From Solen grandis (Eukaryota; Mollusca; Bivalvia; Adapedonta; Solenidae), in NCBI GenBank assembly GCA_021229015.1, contig CM037785.1, positions 35,990,183-36,054,182 of the forward strand: DNA of 64,000 bases. Direction: 5' to 3'. The translations under genes were made by a program, and so were the position numbers. Below, piece after piece: positions 33,901-45,371 of the stretch. Each line of letters begins with the position of its first letter. The first letter of the stretch is position 1. The notes beneath the pieces are model-generated. The model was not told the origin of the DNA and did no database searches. It saw only the letters and a list, made by a program, of their open reading frames with translations.

Positions 33901-35370
33901 CTCAGTACTGGATCTACCCAGGAACTTGCCTCCCGTGTATCGGTGCTATGTGCTTTACACCGGGCAGGTAAAAGGACCAAGGAGTCTATTCGCAAAATGA
34001 GCTAGGGTACTGCACCCGGACTTCCTTGTATCCAACTAAAAAAAAAAAAAAAAAAAAAAAAATAGGACCCCATATGTAGGAAATCCTTGACACGTAAGGT
34101 CTAATGATCAGAAAATGATTCCTAGCCTTTACAATAAAAGAAAGAAGAGATTGTATGCAACTCAGATTTGATAATGAAGGAGATAATGTGCATTACAAAC
34201 ACAAAAGATCATTAGGACCAGAGCAGAAAATCTAAATGATCTTTCAAGCTAAATCGTTGTAATACATAGAAAGTCTCCAAGAGCATTTGGAAAAAAAAGA
34301 ATAATGTTTTGAAATTATTTATTTCCGCTGAAAATAAATTATGCTGATTAAGTACTTTATAGAATTTCGTGGGTACATTAATTCGTCGGTACATTTATTC
34401 GTTTTAGAGAAGGGTGAGGTTTGTGAAATAATGGTTTCCGTGGGATAAGTATTCATTTATAGCACCTTCAACAAAATCCGCGAAACTAAGTGTCACGCGA
34501 AAATTAATTATTTCACAGTAGCCAAATTGGGGACAATGCTATGTAAGTATATCAGATGACGCTTTTAAAGGGTTTGTGTCGAATATGATATAGGTATGAT
34601 GACTATTGCGTCAGAGATAATAGCGATAATCATCTTACATTTAGATCGAACTATATACATGAAGATGAAACATTTAAGGCCAATGGTAAATTTGGGTTTA
34701 ATAAAACTCATTGAATGATATGCTTTATAAAATTTTTAAAGCAAGCGTCCCTGCCTTAAATTACACCATTTCCCTTGTATCATAACCCTTTATCTCATAT
34801 ACTGCGTCAAGTTGCGTTTATATGACCAGACCATTTCACTCCGACATGCTGGTCACACATTATTCAATGGGAAATAATCATATGTTTAAAATTTTTCACC
34901 AGTCACTGACTGATCAATTTAAATCAGCGTTTTATAACGAGTGTTTTTGATCCTCTGGTGAAATCGTCTACATTCAACAAATGAAATTTTTTCGTCCAAT
35001 AGCATTAGTGTTTCCCCCCGGCAATACATTCCGTACCTGGTATGCAAGCAAGTCTAACAGTACAACCTAGTGTATATGACTAAAAAGCACACACAACATA
35101 AATACATATTACCATGATCAAAATGTATTTTGATACATCTGATATACAAACACTTGATATACTTGTGTATTATTACGAACACATTTATTAAAGATTATGT
35201 TTGCCTAGAAATACTCACAAAAACTTCACAATATCCGAATTTACAATTGAAAACAAATTATTGTACATGAAATTAGGCTATACATTTATGTATCCTTGTA
35301 CAAATGTATTAATGTATTGTTGTTGAACTTAGGATGTATGTGATAATTTAAATATGTGTAAGTATATGAC
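33901..35370. other. Intergenic, repeat scraps
   Basis: A family G-like word lies near 33907-33930, an A-run at 34039-34063, a family A/B-like left end (AACCCTTTATCTCATATACT) at 34784, and a family J copy at 34905-34975. No coding signal. Confidence 0.5.
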
Positions 35371-35374
35371 TTAA

Positions 35375-35599
35375 CGTGTGTGTGTGTGTGTGTGTGTGGT
35401 GTGTGTGTGTTAGATTCTATCCATTTCATGAATTACAAGAAGTACAAATGTATCCATAACTATACATGTAATAGCATAAATTTGTGTATGTATATTGATA
35501 CAGGAGTATCTACATGTAGGTGTATTTTCTAATATAATACAAAATATATAAATACATTCATGACATGTGATAATCTAAATGTGTGCATATATATTGTTA

Positions 35600-35641
<42 letters not shown>

Positions 35642-35735
35642 GTAAATGTATATATGTATGTATGCAATTCCATGTGTTATGCGTGTATATGTATGTATGT
35701 ATGTATTATGTATGTAGGTACGTATGTATAAGTAA
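35375..35735. repeat. Cluster of (TG)n and (TATG)n microsatellites
   Basis: TG runs at about 35379-35411 and 35601-35631, followed by TATG-type repeats to about 35710. The interspersed sequence is rich in ATGTA words. Confidence 0.9.
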
Positions 35736-35939
35736 CTAATCATAAGCTAAATGGATATATACACTGCTGAAAGTAACTTAAAAAGACCATTGATATGTCA
35801 ACACTTTAATCCATTTTTTTCTTACTCAATGTTATAAATCAACTTCCACCGGAACAAAACGGTTTATCATGTTTCTTTTTCTATTATCGCTCTTACGTTC
35901 ATTTCTTTTACTCTTCATCTTTTTCTGTTTTATTATCTT

Positions 35940-36670
35940 AGTGGCGTGCCTGGAGGGGTTATTTGTAAACGATAGGTGCAGTTCCCTTGAAACATCTGAC
36001 TATGTGGCCATGCCTCGATATTTTCACCGGCATCATCCTCCTTAATCATGCATCTGTCAATCCCTTTCTATAGCCAGCATAGTCTACGGGGCCAGTATGC
36101 TATTTTATTCTTACACTGTCTCTTGATTCTACTATCAAACGACATTCACCAAAACCCAGGTCCACTAGCGGATGTATCTGATTCTTCTGACTCTTCTTAT
36201 CAAGAAATACTTAACAGTGGTCTCAGCATAATGCACCTAAATATTCAGAGTTTAAGACCTAAGTTGGGCATTCTAGAAGCTGAAGCTCAACCGTACGACA
36301 TACTTATATTTACTGAAACATGGCTTAACAAAGATGTCCCAAATACTGACCTATGTTTAACAAATTTTAATGAACCACTTCGTTGTGACAGAGTTGGTAA
36401 AACTGGTGGTGGAGTTGCAATCTACATCCGTAATGGCATTACTTACAAAACAAGAAACGACCTGTCTATCGTCGGACTTGACAGTCTATTGATGCACCAA
36501 CTTGTCACTCGTCATTAGATGTTACTCTATTTATGTACTTCATCAAACATGGAAAGGAATTAATATAAGTTTATTTCAAACTTGTTTTCCAATCCATAAG
36601 TAATACAATCTATTATATCAATGTATTATATATGCATCTATTGTAATAAATAAAGTTTAAACTAAACTTT
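35940..36670 (+). mobile_element. Internally deleted non-LTR retrotransposon (LINE)
   Basis: The 5' UTR (from about 35940) and N-terminal coding part (36048-36518) are fused near 36500 to what looks like the element's 3' end, which finishes GTAATAAATAAAGTTTAAAC. The rest of the endonuclease and the whole reverse transcriptase are missing. The endonuclease plus N-terminal 2A-like motif suggests a CR1/L2-type element. The 5' boundary is approximate. Confidence 0.75.
36048..36518 (+). pseudogene. LINE protein N-terminus: 2A-like motif and truncated AP endonuclease
   Basis: A 156-codon remnant. Residues 32-39 are DIHQNPGP (36141-36164), preceded by a hydrophobic stretch (ILFLHCLLILLS). NPGP at the end of such a segment is the core of 2A-like recoding peptides known from APE-type LINEs. 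Here His-Gln replaces the usual Glu-x, so skipping activity is uncertain. The exonuclease-endonuclease-phosphatase fold then begins: LSIMHLNIQSLRPKLGILE with the catalytic Asn region, and DILIFTETWLN with the catalytic Glu. GKTGGGVAIYIRNGI follows. The frame ends at LVTRH after the deletion joint, so the protein is inactive. Confidence 0.8.
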
Positions 36671-36952
36671 TTCAATACCATGGTCAAAGGGATAATATTA
36701 TTTGATGTGTTAAAACGGCTACAGTAATTATGCAAATCAGCAATGCCTATTTTTGATTTCCCGCTACAAAAGTCTAGCTAAAAACTGCAGTGCCGCTGAT
36801 GGTGCAAATATTTCCGAATGAAATATAACTGACTCGCCTCGTGCATTTACTTTGTTATTACAGTTTATGTAAAATGTTATCACAAACATTTCGATTTTCG
36901 ACTTCCATCATGCAAACATATTTAAACGAACGAAAAACATCAATGAGTGATA

Positions 36953-37159
36953 ATGTCGAAGACTAAATGTAAAACTACACGTAGTAAAAAGGAGGAAATG
37001 CGTCACTTAAAATATTCAAAACTGTCTGATGCAGAAATGTATGTTTGTATATCAAAGCGCTTGAAAACGTTCAGAAAACAAGAGAGAAGATTTATAAAAC
37101 TTTTTTCATACATAAGTTTTCTCATGAAAACCATACCCCAACTGACGTTCGCTGTCTAG
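36953..37159 (+). CDS. Small basic open frame, doubtful
   Basis: 68 codons from ATG (36953) with a lysine-rich start (SKTKCKTTRSKKEEMRHLKY) and a hydrophobic end. No splice sites, no family resemblance and no poly(A) signal close by. It may be part of an old element between the LINE and the large transposon. Confidence 0.15.
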   Translation: MSKTKCKTTRSKKEEMRHLKYSKLSDAEMYVCISKRLKTFRKQERRFIKLFSYISFLMKTIPQLTFAV

Positions 37160-37713
37160 CTTAATGAGATTGGCTGTTTTGTCATGGATCCAGCAGTGAG
37201 GGGAGAAGGGGTAGGGTGCGGTAGTCTTCCCCACCCCCTCTTGAAGATCAAAAAAAAAAAAAGAAGAGGAAAGTAGAGGCTGGGGGAAAAAGGAGATGAA
37301 GATGTCCCACTCCCGCCCCGCCCACTACACCACACGGTGAATTCAGACCCAGATAGCAATCTATAGATAGCCCATATGGGACCCATATTGGTGTGTTTAC
37401 AGGGGAATCTTTCGAGTCCAATGGTAAACTTGCCGGTATAATTTTAATGACGTGAGTTTTGCTGACAAGATACTGTAGTGAAATATATGACATTTAAATA
37501 CATAAATTTTGCTTTTGGCTTATATTTGCTTATAATACTATAAAAATGTTGGAGTTTTTTCTTTCAATATGAACTATTTTTGACCTCACAACTTCTACCG
37601 CGTAGTAATACCCCAATTCTGTAAATGATTCACCGAAACTCATTTCTCGTACTTAAAGCCTGTTTTGCGCATGCGCTTCACAGTGTAAAATAACAGGGTT
37701 TTTTTCTGCTACC

Positions 37714-37717
<4 letters not shown>

Positions 37718-37755
<38 letters not shown>
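37718..37755. repeat. (TA)n tract, left flank of the transposon
   Basis: About 18 TA units directly abutting the left terminal inverted repeat. A matching tract abuts the right end (41731-41764). Confidence 0.95.
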
Positions 37756-37758
<3 letters not shown>

Positions 37759-38550
37759 CCGCGTCATGGAAAAACCTGCCTTAATGACAAAATTTTCGAA
37801 TTTCACATTTTTACATTTTCATTTACAGTGTTCATTTCTGAACAATTATCTGAAAAAATTAAATCAATATGTCAATTAATGTAGACGTAACTGCATTTTA
37901 AAGATAATAGGTATTTTTACAATTTGACGTTGCATGACGTCAAACCAGAAGCAACCTAAAACTAATTTGACAAACAATTTAAATTCTGACGTGTTTGAAT
38001 GCGTTTCACATTTACAGTATAAACGGTACTAGATATCAACGAATACTTATAATGATTTGGCTATATAAATTCGTTACATACTGTTTCATATGTTACAATG
38101 TTGCCTAGCAACGGCGAAAAAATCAAATTTTAAAGAAATAACTTACTAATAAAATTATTAAATGAGCATAATTACCCTCACACTGACCGATATTGGTTCT
38201 TACGAAATAGAGAGACCATATAATTATATAATAAATCATAATTTGGTGCCAATGTAGCATGCAATAGAGACGCTATCACATGTAATTTATTTACGGTGTT
38301 AGACAGTTTAACGTTGCACAACGTTACGTCAAATGCAGAATTTGGGCATGTAAATTAAAAGCTCAACAGTATAATGTGTACCGAGAACAGCAAATATTTT
38401 TTTATCATTTGCTTCATAAGTCACATGGATGAATAGTAACCATAAAAATACCATTCTTTCAGTAAGAATTTACTACAATAAGTACATTGTATATACAACA
38501 TATACATAAATTCTACGTTAACTGGGAATTAACATTAACTTAAGTCACCC

Positions 38551-40391
38551 TCATAGATTCCTGGCTTGGACCAGTACTTTACACCTAATTATTGTTGCCA
38601 TGAAGGACAGGACAAAGTTCGTCTTGATATGCTGGTCGCACGTAGGGCGAACTGATTTGTACAGGTATTCGGCCCTAGCTCGACTGAAACCTCGTGACGG
38701 GACTTGTGTAGGTCGATTTACTGTATCGAATCGAAATGATGCATCCTGCAAGATACTTATTTTCTTTTCAACATCGTCAAGACCTCTGACTATCACAATT
38801 TCTGGCTCAGCCGACGTACATCTGAAGTACTGGTACTCTCTGAAAAAGTTACGATATACACATAAAACACACCAACACCAATAGAATTCAGCGTGCTTTT
38901 TATTAATTTGTCGTTCAGTCACTGTTGGTCAAGATTTTTTTTTATTATTATAAACCACGCACACACAAAAAATATTCTTAATTTTGTTTGCTATCAAAGA
39001 AATGAAATAAATTAATGCATCACCAGTCCCGGTAGCCGTGTCGTTATAGTTATAGCATCCCCATCCCACTTCCCGGAATCGGGAAGTCGTAGGTTCGATC
39101 CCCGGACGCGACATAACTAATGTTGTAAAAATTGATTGGAATAGATCCCTTGCATGGCGCTCATTATATAAGGGTAGTTCAAGGACTGGTTGACCCGGTA
39201 TCAGAATAATATGACAGGGTGTGGTATCATGCCGCATGTATACGGGGTGATACTGCGGTGTAGCAGAAATCAGGAACATTTGTCCCTAGTAGGCATAGTA
39301 AAATGAAGTACTGTCAACGGAACGTTTAATCCAAAACAAAACAGAAAAAAATAATGCAACCCCATTTTATTCAAACTCCCAACCAAAGGCTTGAAATGTC
39401 GGGAAAGAAACGTTTTCCAGTTTCTCCATTGCCACTGAGTATAACTGACAGCCATATTAGTTACTGACGATTTACTGATATCCGTCTCCAACTGCCCCAT
39501 AGTCTCACAATATGAACGCCGATAAAGTTTTTTAACATTCGCAAATCCTCCGTCTATAAGACATCTTGCATGTCCTTCAAATACAATTATTTTCATGATA
39601 AGTTATTTTCCTGTCTTCATATTCATTCTAAACATGGTATCAGTATCTTAATTCAAATAGCAGAACTCAGACATTTATTTATGTCGGTTATAATCCCTGG
39701 CTCTAGAACTGGCAAAATGTATTATGTAAAGGATATATGTAACTGACCTGGGACTTGCATGAAATAATCGACCCCTTCGTGCTGCCCTGTCATAGTTCTC
39801 CACATGAACCTATTCATGTTTTGGCCTAAAATACAGAAAAAACATATACACGTATTATGAAGATTCAAAAACACATAATATTTGATTGTTCATTTGTTCT
39901 AAGACATTTTAAGATTGAATTAAAAGATTGACATTTAATAAATGCAATTATTAAGGTTAAGCTTTAATTTTATCCAAATTATTGAAATAAAGTAACATGC
40001 GTGTATATATCATGACCTGAAACCATGTCTTACAGTTAGTTACCTGGACAATGTCGGCATGTATGACACATGCGGTAACACCATTTCCGTGGTTCTGCAG
40101 TGCCCAATCTACCATAGATATGTCGGCATTTGGTCCATGGGTATTACTGCCATTAATGCCCATAGTTTCATTCTCATTGATGAGGAAATTCAGTTGTCTG
40201 GGTTCACCATCTATGCGGAATCCGAATAGTTGGACTTTCACTAAAGTCAGAAATTACAACGGTCCCATCTGGCGTGAGAAATGTGGGATATTGACATTGT
40301 GAGTGAAGTCAAATGTATAGTGGGTATACTCATCTGGTCTCTGAAAGGACTCCCTGCTTCTCCCTATACAGACGTTGTACAGTTCACGTTC
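38551..40391 (-). pseudogene. Decayed multi-exon transposase-like gene (RNase-H-like, DUF7869-type)
   Basis: Four exons read on the minus strand. Exon 40044-40391: ERELYNVCIGRS, then HYTFDFTHNVNIPHFSRQMG; an in-frame TAA at 40254-40256; KVQLFGFRIDGEPRQLNFLI, NTHGPNADIS and CVIHAD. One base is missing just after HAD, so the next motif is out of frame. Exon 39748-39825: continues as a QN-rich motif, then FMWRTMTG. Exon about 39361-39574: GHARCLIDGGFANVKKLYRR and SVTNMAVSYTQWQWRNWKTF. Exon 38551-38839: EYQYFRCTSAEPEI, FSRARAEYLYKSVRP. Introns have TTTTAG or TTTTTCAG acceptors; exons two and three agree in phase. HADNCxGQNKN, GHxxCxxDxxF and QWQW are recalled from large uncharacterised animal proteins with a DDE-like fold; the DUF7869 name is from memory. 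The nonsense codon and the frameshift make this copy inactive. Confidence 0.75.
39021..39300 (+). repeat. tRNA-derived SINE, family D, inside the transposon
   Basis: The head CCAGTCCCGGTAGCCGTGTC and a B box (GTAGGTTCGATCCCCGGACG), then AAGGGTAGTTCAAGGACTGG and GACAGGGTGTGGTATCATGC. It lies between the exon blocks of the transposase pseudogene, so it landed in an intron on the opposite strand. Confidence 0.85.
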
Positions 40392-40637
40392 CTATAAATG
40401 TAGATACACATGTAGAAACTACAATCGATATAAATGATACCACACTAATTCAAATTGTTCTGAGAAATGTATTTTCTTAATGTTTATCAAGATCCGTGTA
40501 TTAATGTTTATCAAGAGAGCGTGTATATAAGTAATATTTATGTGCATTTTTATGAACATATAATTACTTTTTTTTTAAATTCCATTAAAACAAACTTAAA
40601 TCACAAAAACCATTACTGCAAATAGATGGGTGTATAC

Positions 40638-40779
40638 CTTTTGTGCCTGCACATTCTGCATTCACATTATCCTCCACAAAGAATGGCAGTTCCTCATCAT
40701 GCGTTTCTGAGCTTTAGAAGCATAGTGGGGTATTAAGAGGTGTCCTACCGAAGTGGTATGAGAGCAGACTTTCAAGCTC
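40638..40779 (-). pseudogene. Possible upstream exon of the transposase pseudogene
   Basis: A minus-strand block with acceptor TACTTTTTTTCAG and donor AAAAG|GTATAC. One frame reads ELESLLSYHFGRTPLNTPLC, a stop, then DEELPFFVEDNVNAECAG. The phase does not join the next exon cleanly, so either it carries a frameshift or a different boundary is used. Its placement and splice signals are the main support. Confidence 0.4.
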
Positions 40780-41035
40780 CTGAAAAAAAGTAACTAATTA
40801 AGTGAAAATATATGCACATAATTAGAATATAAATTACTAAGTTGATCTATATACAAATTATACTGCTACCTTCTCGATTTCAATCTTCGGAATAGTCTGT
40901 TTAAATTCTTAAAAATAATAAATAAAAATGAGGAGAGGTAAGAAAATAAAGGGGAAAAACAATGCCAGGAATATAAAATTGAGAATGAAAAAAAAAAAAA
41001 AAAAAAAAAGATAACAATAAACGATTCTACTATGG

Positions 41036-41105
41036 ACCGAACCCCGAAGTCTCCCTAACATTAGGTGGATACGCAGCATCTTAGCCCACTGAGCTATTTC
41101 GCAAG
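41036..41105 (-). repeat. tRNA-like sequence (SINE head or tRNA pseudogene)
   Basis: Minus strand: GCGAAATAGCTCAGTGGGCT ... GACTTCGGGGTTCGGTCCAT. It has A and B boxes but the ends do not pair as an acceptor stem, so it is not a functional tRNA. A T/A run follows at about 40988-41010. Confidence 0.55.
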
Positions 41106-41727
41106 GCTTAAATAAATGTTGATTTTTAAATATATAACACTCATGGAATATCAATTCCTGCGTATAGAGCGGGTTATTACATTTTTTTGAAAAATAAAAA
41201 AAGGTTACTTTTATCTTTTTACACTTCCTGACAATCATAGAACACAAAGTTAATAACAGCTGCATCATAGATTTATTAAATATTTAAAATAAAATGCAGA
41301 AGAGAGAAGTTATTATGGTTTTGAGTTTAAAATATCTTAAAATAGAATATATATTTATCCATTTAAAATGTCAAATAAGTATGAATAAGATATAACTCAA
41401 CTGGAAAACTGTTCATGACTTTTTATGTAATTCAGAAGGATACGGTATCTGGGGATATCTCAAACATTTTAGACCGCCTTTTTTTAAGATGAATACTTCC
41501 TCACGATCACAATAAGTGGGTAGAGGTGTAAGACCAAATACAAAAAAGTATCTTTGAGTAAACTTACCTGAAAATCCTCGTCTATTTTGTTCGTTAAAAC
41601 AACATTTTAGCTCGTAAACAAAAACGATCTTGTGCAATCCACATGTGAAAATTTTGTGACGTCATTTCAAAAGGGTTTTCCCGATAACGTCATCAATGTC
41701 ATTAAGGCAGGTTTTTCCATGACGCGG

Positions 41728-41730
<3 letters not shown>

Positions 41731-41764
<34 letters not shown>
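41731..41764. repeat. (TA)n tract, right flank of the transposon
   Basis: About 17 TA units following the right terminal inverted repeat. Confidence 0.95.
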
Positions 41765-41766
<2 letters not shown>

Positions 41767-42410
41767 GTGCACAACTATGGAAACGACATTGAAATAAAGA
41801 AGCAGATACAACAGTTTACATTAAGCCCTCGAATAATTACAACATGTAATAAGAGAGTTCATTGAAAGTAATAACTTCAACAAGTACCCACTTCTATATA
41901 AATGACAAACTCGTGACTTTAGTTTCGGGTTTCTGTCACCTTTGCAACAAGTAACAGTTTATCTATCAAATGCCGCAGGTGTCGAAAGGTATTATATTTC
42001 TATAAAATAACAAATTAAAAAAAGAATTAAAAAAGCGGACAAACTTCTATCTAGTTCTCAACTCTGTGTTTGTTCAAAGAAAAGGAACACAACTAGCTCA
42101 CATATGAAATGATGCATTGCTCTCCAAAGAACATTCGGTGTGCTCGTTTCTCAGAAGAAACACATATTTAGTATCTCCTACAAGAGTTTTATCTATGTGA
42201 AAGTAAAACTTTTGAATCTATTTGACGTTCAAGGTGTACACAATTCATTACAATTATTTGCGAGGCGTGACAAAATATACAGTATACTTTTTGCGCTACA
42301 GACCATTTTACCCTGAAATGAGACGTGACCCTACGCAAGTCAACGAGAACTCCCCGAACACCAAATATACAATAAATGTGTTGATTTTCCAGAGGGAAAT
42401 AATACAATAA
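41765..42410. other. Intergenic, one dispersed repeat (family K)
   Basis: GACGTGACCCTACGCAAGTC with AACGAGAACTCCCCGAACAC at 42320-42362 matches GACGCGAACCTACGTAAATC with AACGAGCACTCCCCGAACAC at 44721-44762. No gene seen. Confidence 0.5.
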
Positions 42411-42588
42411 ACAATTAGATTCACTCTTATTCAATATTTCGGCAAAAGTTTGCCTTTCTCAAGAAAAAAAAAACATGATTTTTAGCAAGTTCTACATTAA
42501 TTGCTATATATATATTTTATTTATTTTTTTTTTTTCTTGAGAAAGGCAAGCTTTTGCCGAAATATTGAATAAGAGTGAATCTAATTGT
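42411..42588. mobile_element. Near-perfect inverted repeat (63-bp arms)
   Basis: The arm at 42411-42473 (ACAATTAGATTCACTCTTAT ... TTTCTCAAGAAAAAAAAAA) is repeated inverted at about 42526-42588 with a single clear mismatch (AAAGTTTGCC versus AAAGCTTGCC). The loop is about 52 bp. A young foldback or MITE element; transcripts across it would form a long duplex. Confidence 0.9.
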
Positions 42589-43340
42589 CTGATACCTTAA
42601 CTCTTTTACAAATTGTTCAGGAATGGAACATCACAAGCTATCCACGTATTTATTTTTATGTTTGAAATGAATCTCGTTTCATCACACTAAATGAGTTTTA
42701 AAAATATAAAGATTAACTTACATTGTCTGTTTTTAACAATTTAAAAGAATCGATTAGTTGCTTTTCAGAAGGTGAACTTATGACGCTCACAGGGACCGGA
42801 ATGAATCTGTCATTCGGAACAACTCAGCCATTTTTTTTTTACAAATCATTTTCGCTAGTAAAGTACCGAGGTGTTCCGAATAATGAATCCATGTGATAAG
42901 TACATGTACACGTGTACATTACTTTCCAAAAGAAATACCGTTATACAGATACCATTTACGACAGTTTCGTAATCATTGATTTTAATTTAAAACGAGTTTT
43001 TATTAAAATAAAATCCATTGTACGGTTGTTGTTGTTGCTTTTTTTTTTATTAAAAAAATGTCTTAAATAGAGCTGGTAGTTACATGATATGTAAAACACT
43101 TGTATCAATGATTAATTCTGACTCAGCAATATGGACCAGCATATAAAGACTGTCGATTTTTTGTCTGATATTAAAATTATCCTTCGAATTATCCTTACCT
43201 TATGCATAATGCAAATATATGTCCAAGTACTTTATACCTATTGACTACCTATGATTACCGTAGCTTTGTGGTAACAACGAATACCGATCCTAGCTGCAAG
43301 AACATCCAAGGTTTGATCCCCGCTCATAACATACAAAAAT
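42589..43340. other. Intergenic with a tRNA-like scrap
   Basis: At 43268-43332, GTGGTAACAACGAATACCGA ... AAGGTTTGATCCCCGCTCAT looks like a decayed tRNA-derived SINE head on the plus strand, running into the microsatellite that follows. Confidence 0.45.
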
Positions 43341-43382
43341 CTTCTTCTTCTTCTTATTATTATTATTATTATTATTATTATG
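43338..43382. repeat. (TTC)n(TTA)n microsatellite
   Basis: Four TTC units followed by about ten TTA units, directly after the SINE-like head, as a SINE tail would be. Confidence 0.9.
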
Positions 43383-43554
43383 CAAGGTTTTTATATATGT
43401 CAGTGAATGAGTCGGCGAGAAAGGGTTTTTGTTTCACGTGTCTAAAGTATGTCAATATATATATATGTATTGACCATGTACAATATTGTATAAGTCAATA
43501 GAAATAAAATAAAACACATGTATATCAGGACATTGTCGCATACGTTTCCTCTTT

Positions 43555-43690
43555 ACACAGGGGTTTCTTGTCCCATAAAGGGGGCTCGAACCCACAACCC
43601 CTGACCCCACCACTGGACCACGGTCCGACTGTTACTTCTGTACATGTGAGTTTGTTCCAGTTCAGGTCTACCCCATGCCAAAGTAATTCT
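43555..43690 (-). repeat. tRNA-derived SINE head, family H
   Basis: Minus strand: the A-box-like CCGTGGTCCAGTGGTGGGGT and the B box GTGGGTTCGAGCCCCCTTTA are about 25 bp apart. Open frames crossing this block are shadows of the tRNA-like sequence. Confidence 0.65.
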
Positions 43691-43699
43691 GATTGCATA

Positions 43700-45360
43700 C
43701 CACTTGTAAAGATAAACACTTGTAAGTACTATATAGCACGGAGCATGCAACAATTAATAAGATATAAAAACACTGTGTTATAGATATTTAATCACTTATT
43801 ATACATGTTTATGCAATACATATTTTTATTTTATATTTCTCGTATATGCAGGGAAAGTATTTGTAATCGCTTTTGATAATCACTCAATTATCTAATTTCA
43901 TAGAGCTGTTTGCCGAAAACAAAATGGACGCATGTTCGGTTAAGAGTGAGATGCTTGAAAAAAATGTTTACATACTTTTTTGGTAACGGTTACTGGAATA
44001 AACGAAAAACGCAAACGAAAACTGATGCTCTTATATCAAACGATATGTAGTTTAATAGCGTAATGACAAAATGAAAGGCAGAAAGCTGAGGTGCGGTCTA
44101 ACGTAGCTATGTTCATTTTTTTTTTTCTTCATATTTAATCAACTATTAAGAAATATCTTATCCAAAACTGAAAATCAAACACCTTGACGGCCTTGTATAC
44201 TCGTTTACCATGTTCATTAAATGGAAATGATAAAAAACTACATTAAACCGATTGGAAACCTTTTTAATGCACTGCAACCCTGGCTTTTCATTTCTGTTTT
44301 CATAAGACTTTCTGGTAAGTCAACAAACTCACGACTTTGGCAGCTGCTTTGGAAATAATTTCATTTTATTTATTTGTGTATATGAATCCATTTTTCAATT
44401 GTGTTTCATTTATGTGTTTTACGACACAGTTCAGATCTTCATAAACCTGACGATTCTCGTTGACGTCATTGCTTTGGAGGATTGAAGAAATCAACAGAAG
44501 TATCATTGTATTTCAGTCCATTGGTGACGCGTCTTTTATGGATGGTGTCGAGGAAAGGTCAGTGGCGGAAATAGGGCAGTATACCCCACCCGTAGAAATG
44601 TCGAGCCTCGGTTAGATCTTTATTGGGTTCCTTTATATAATCTGGGTTGTCTGAAAATAAATTTAAAAAAAAACACAATTAATTTACAGATTTGTACTAT
44701 CGACGACTTCACTCCAAAAAGAGACGCGAACCTACGTAAATCAACGAGCACTCCCCGAACACCAACTCTTCATGCTGATATATAATAATTTAATCGAAAA
44801 ATAAACATGCATTTAAGATTCCTCCAGTCACTGATTGGTCAGTTTAAAACAGCGAATTATACCGAGTATTGCCGATCCTCTGGTGAAATGGAAGTGCTAA
44901 AATCCGAGGTGGGATTTTCCCAGCACTATGCCATATTCGATGTAATTTCCAAGCCTCAAACTAACAGAAACAGAAAAAAATCTGTTTTCCGAGTCTTGTG
45001 ATTATCTAATCGTATGTCTTGCCAGAAATCACTATATCTTAAAAAGTATATCTTTTTTAATATCTTTAAAGTTTTAAAATTACCTGTAAAACATTTTTTT
45101 TCATAACAAGGATATCTTATGTACTAGTAAATTGCCATTCTGGCTATAACTAATTCCGCCATTCATACTTAGCGGTAAATAATACTTGGGGGCAAATTTC
45201 GTATTTTTTTTGTTTCTCTGATAAAAATACGAAACTATTTCATCTGTCTATAAATAGTATTAGTTCTCAAGGTAATAAATTATGACAACTTAGTCCTGAA
45301 CATGAAATTTTCTACCTAATTCAAGCAATACTTATCTAAGTTAAGATCTGAATATGTACA
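43700..45360. other. Intergenic with families J and K repeats
   Basis: Family K lies at 44721-44762 and family J at 44828-44890 (CAGTCACTGATTGGTCAGTT, AATTATACCGAGTATTGCCG). The 64-codon open frame at 44807-45001 is formed by the family J repeat. Confidence 0.5.
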
Positions 45361-45371
45361 TTATGCATGTT

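Larger units (their letters stand above)
37756..41730 (-). mobile_element. 3975-bp TIR DNA transposon with HAD..QN-type transposase gene
   Basis: The first 33 bp (37756-37788, beginning GAGCCGCGTCATGGAAAAAC) are the exact reverse complement of the last 33 bp (41698-41730). A second matched block (CAAAATTTTC... versus ...GAAAATTTTG) lies just inside, with about 42 extra bases in the right arm. The element sits in a TA tract, so a TA target duplication is possible but cannot be proven. It carries a decayed transposase gene on the minus strand (38551 to at least 40391) and a SINE at 39021-39300. Both arms contain several ACGTCA or ACGTTGCA words, which may be protein-binding repeats (inference). 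Confidence 0.88.

Noticed and set aside
38929..39279. Minus-strand open frame of 116 codons
   Set aside because: It is the translated reverse of SINE family D. Similar frames appear in every copy.
41036..41105. Functional tRNA gene
   Set aside because: A and B boxes are present but the 5' and 3' ends do not form an acceptor stem. More likely a SINE head.
43525..43753. Two overlapping minus-strand frames with SGGVRGCGFEPP-like text
   Set aside because: They are translations of a tRNA-derived SINE head (family H).
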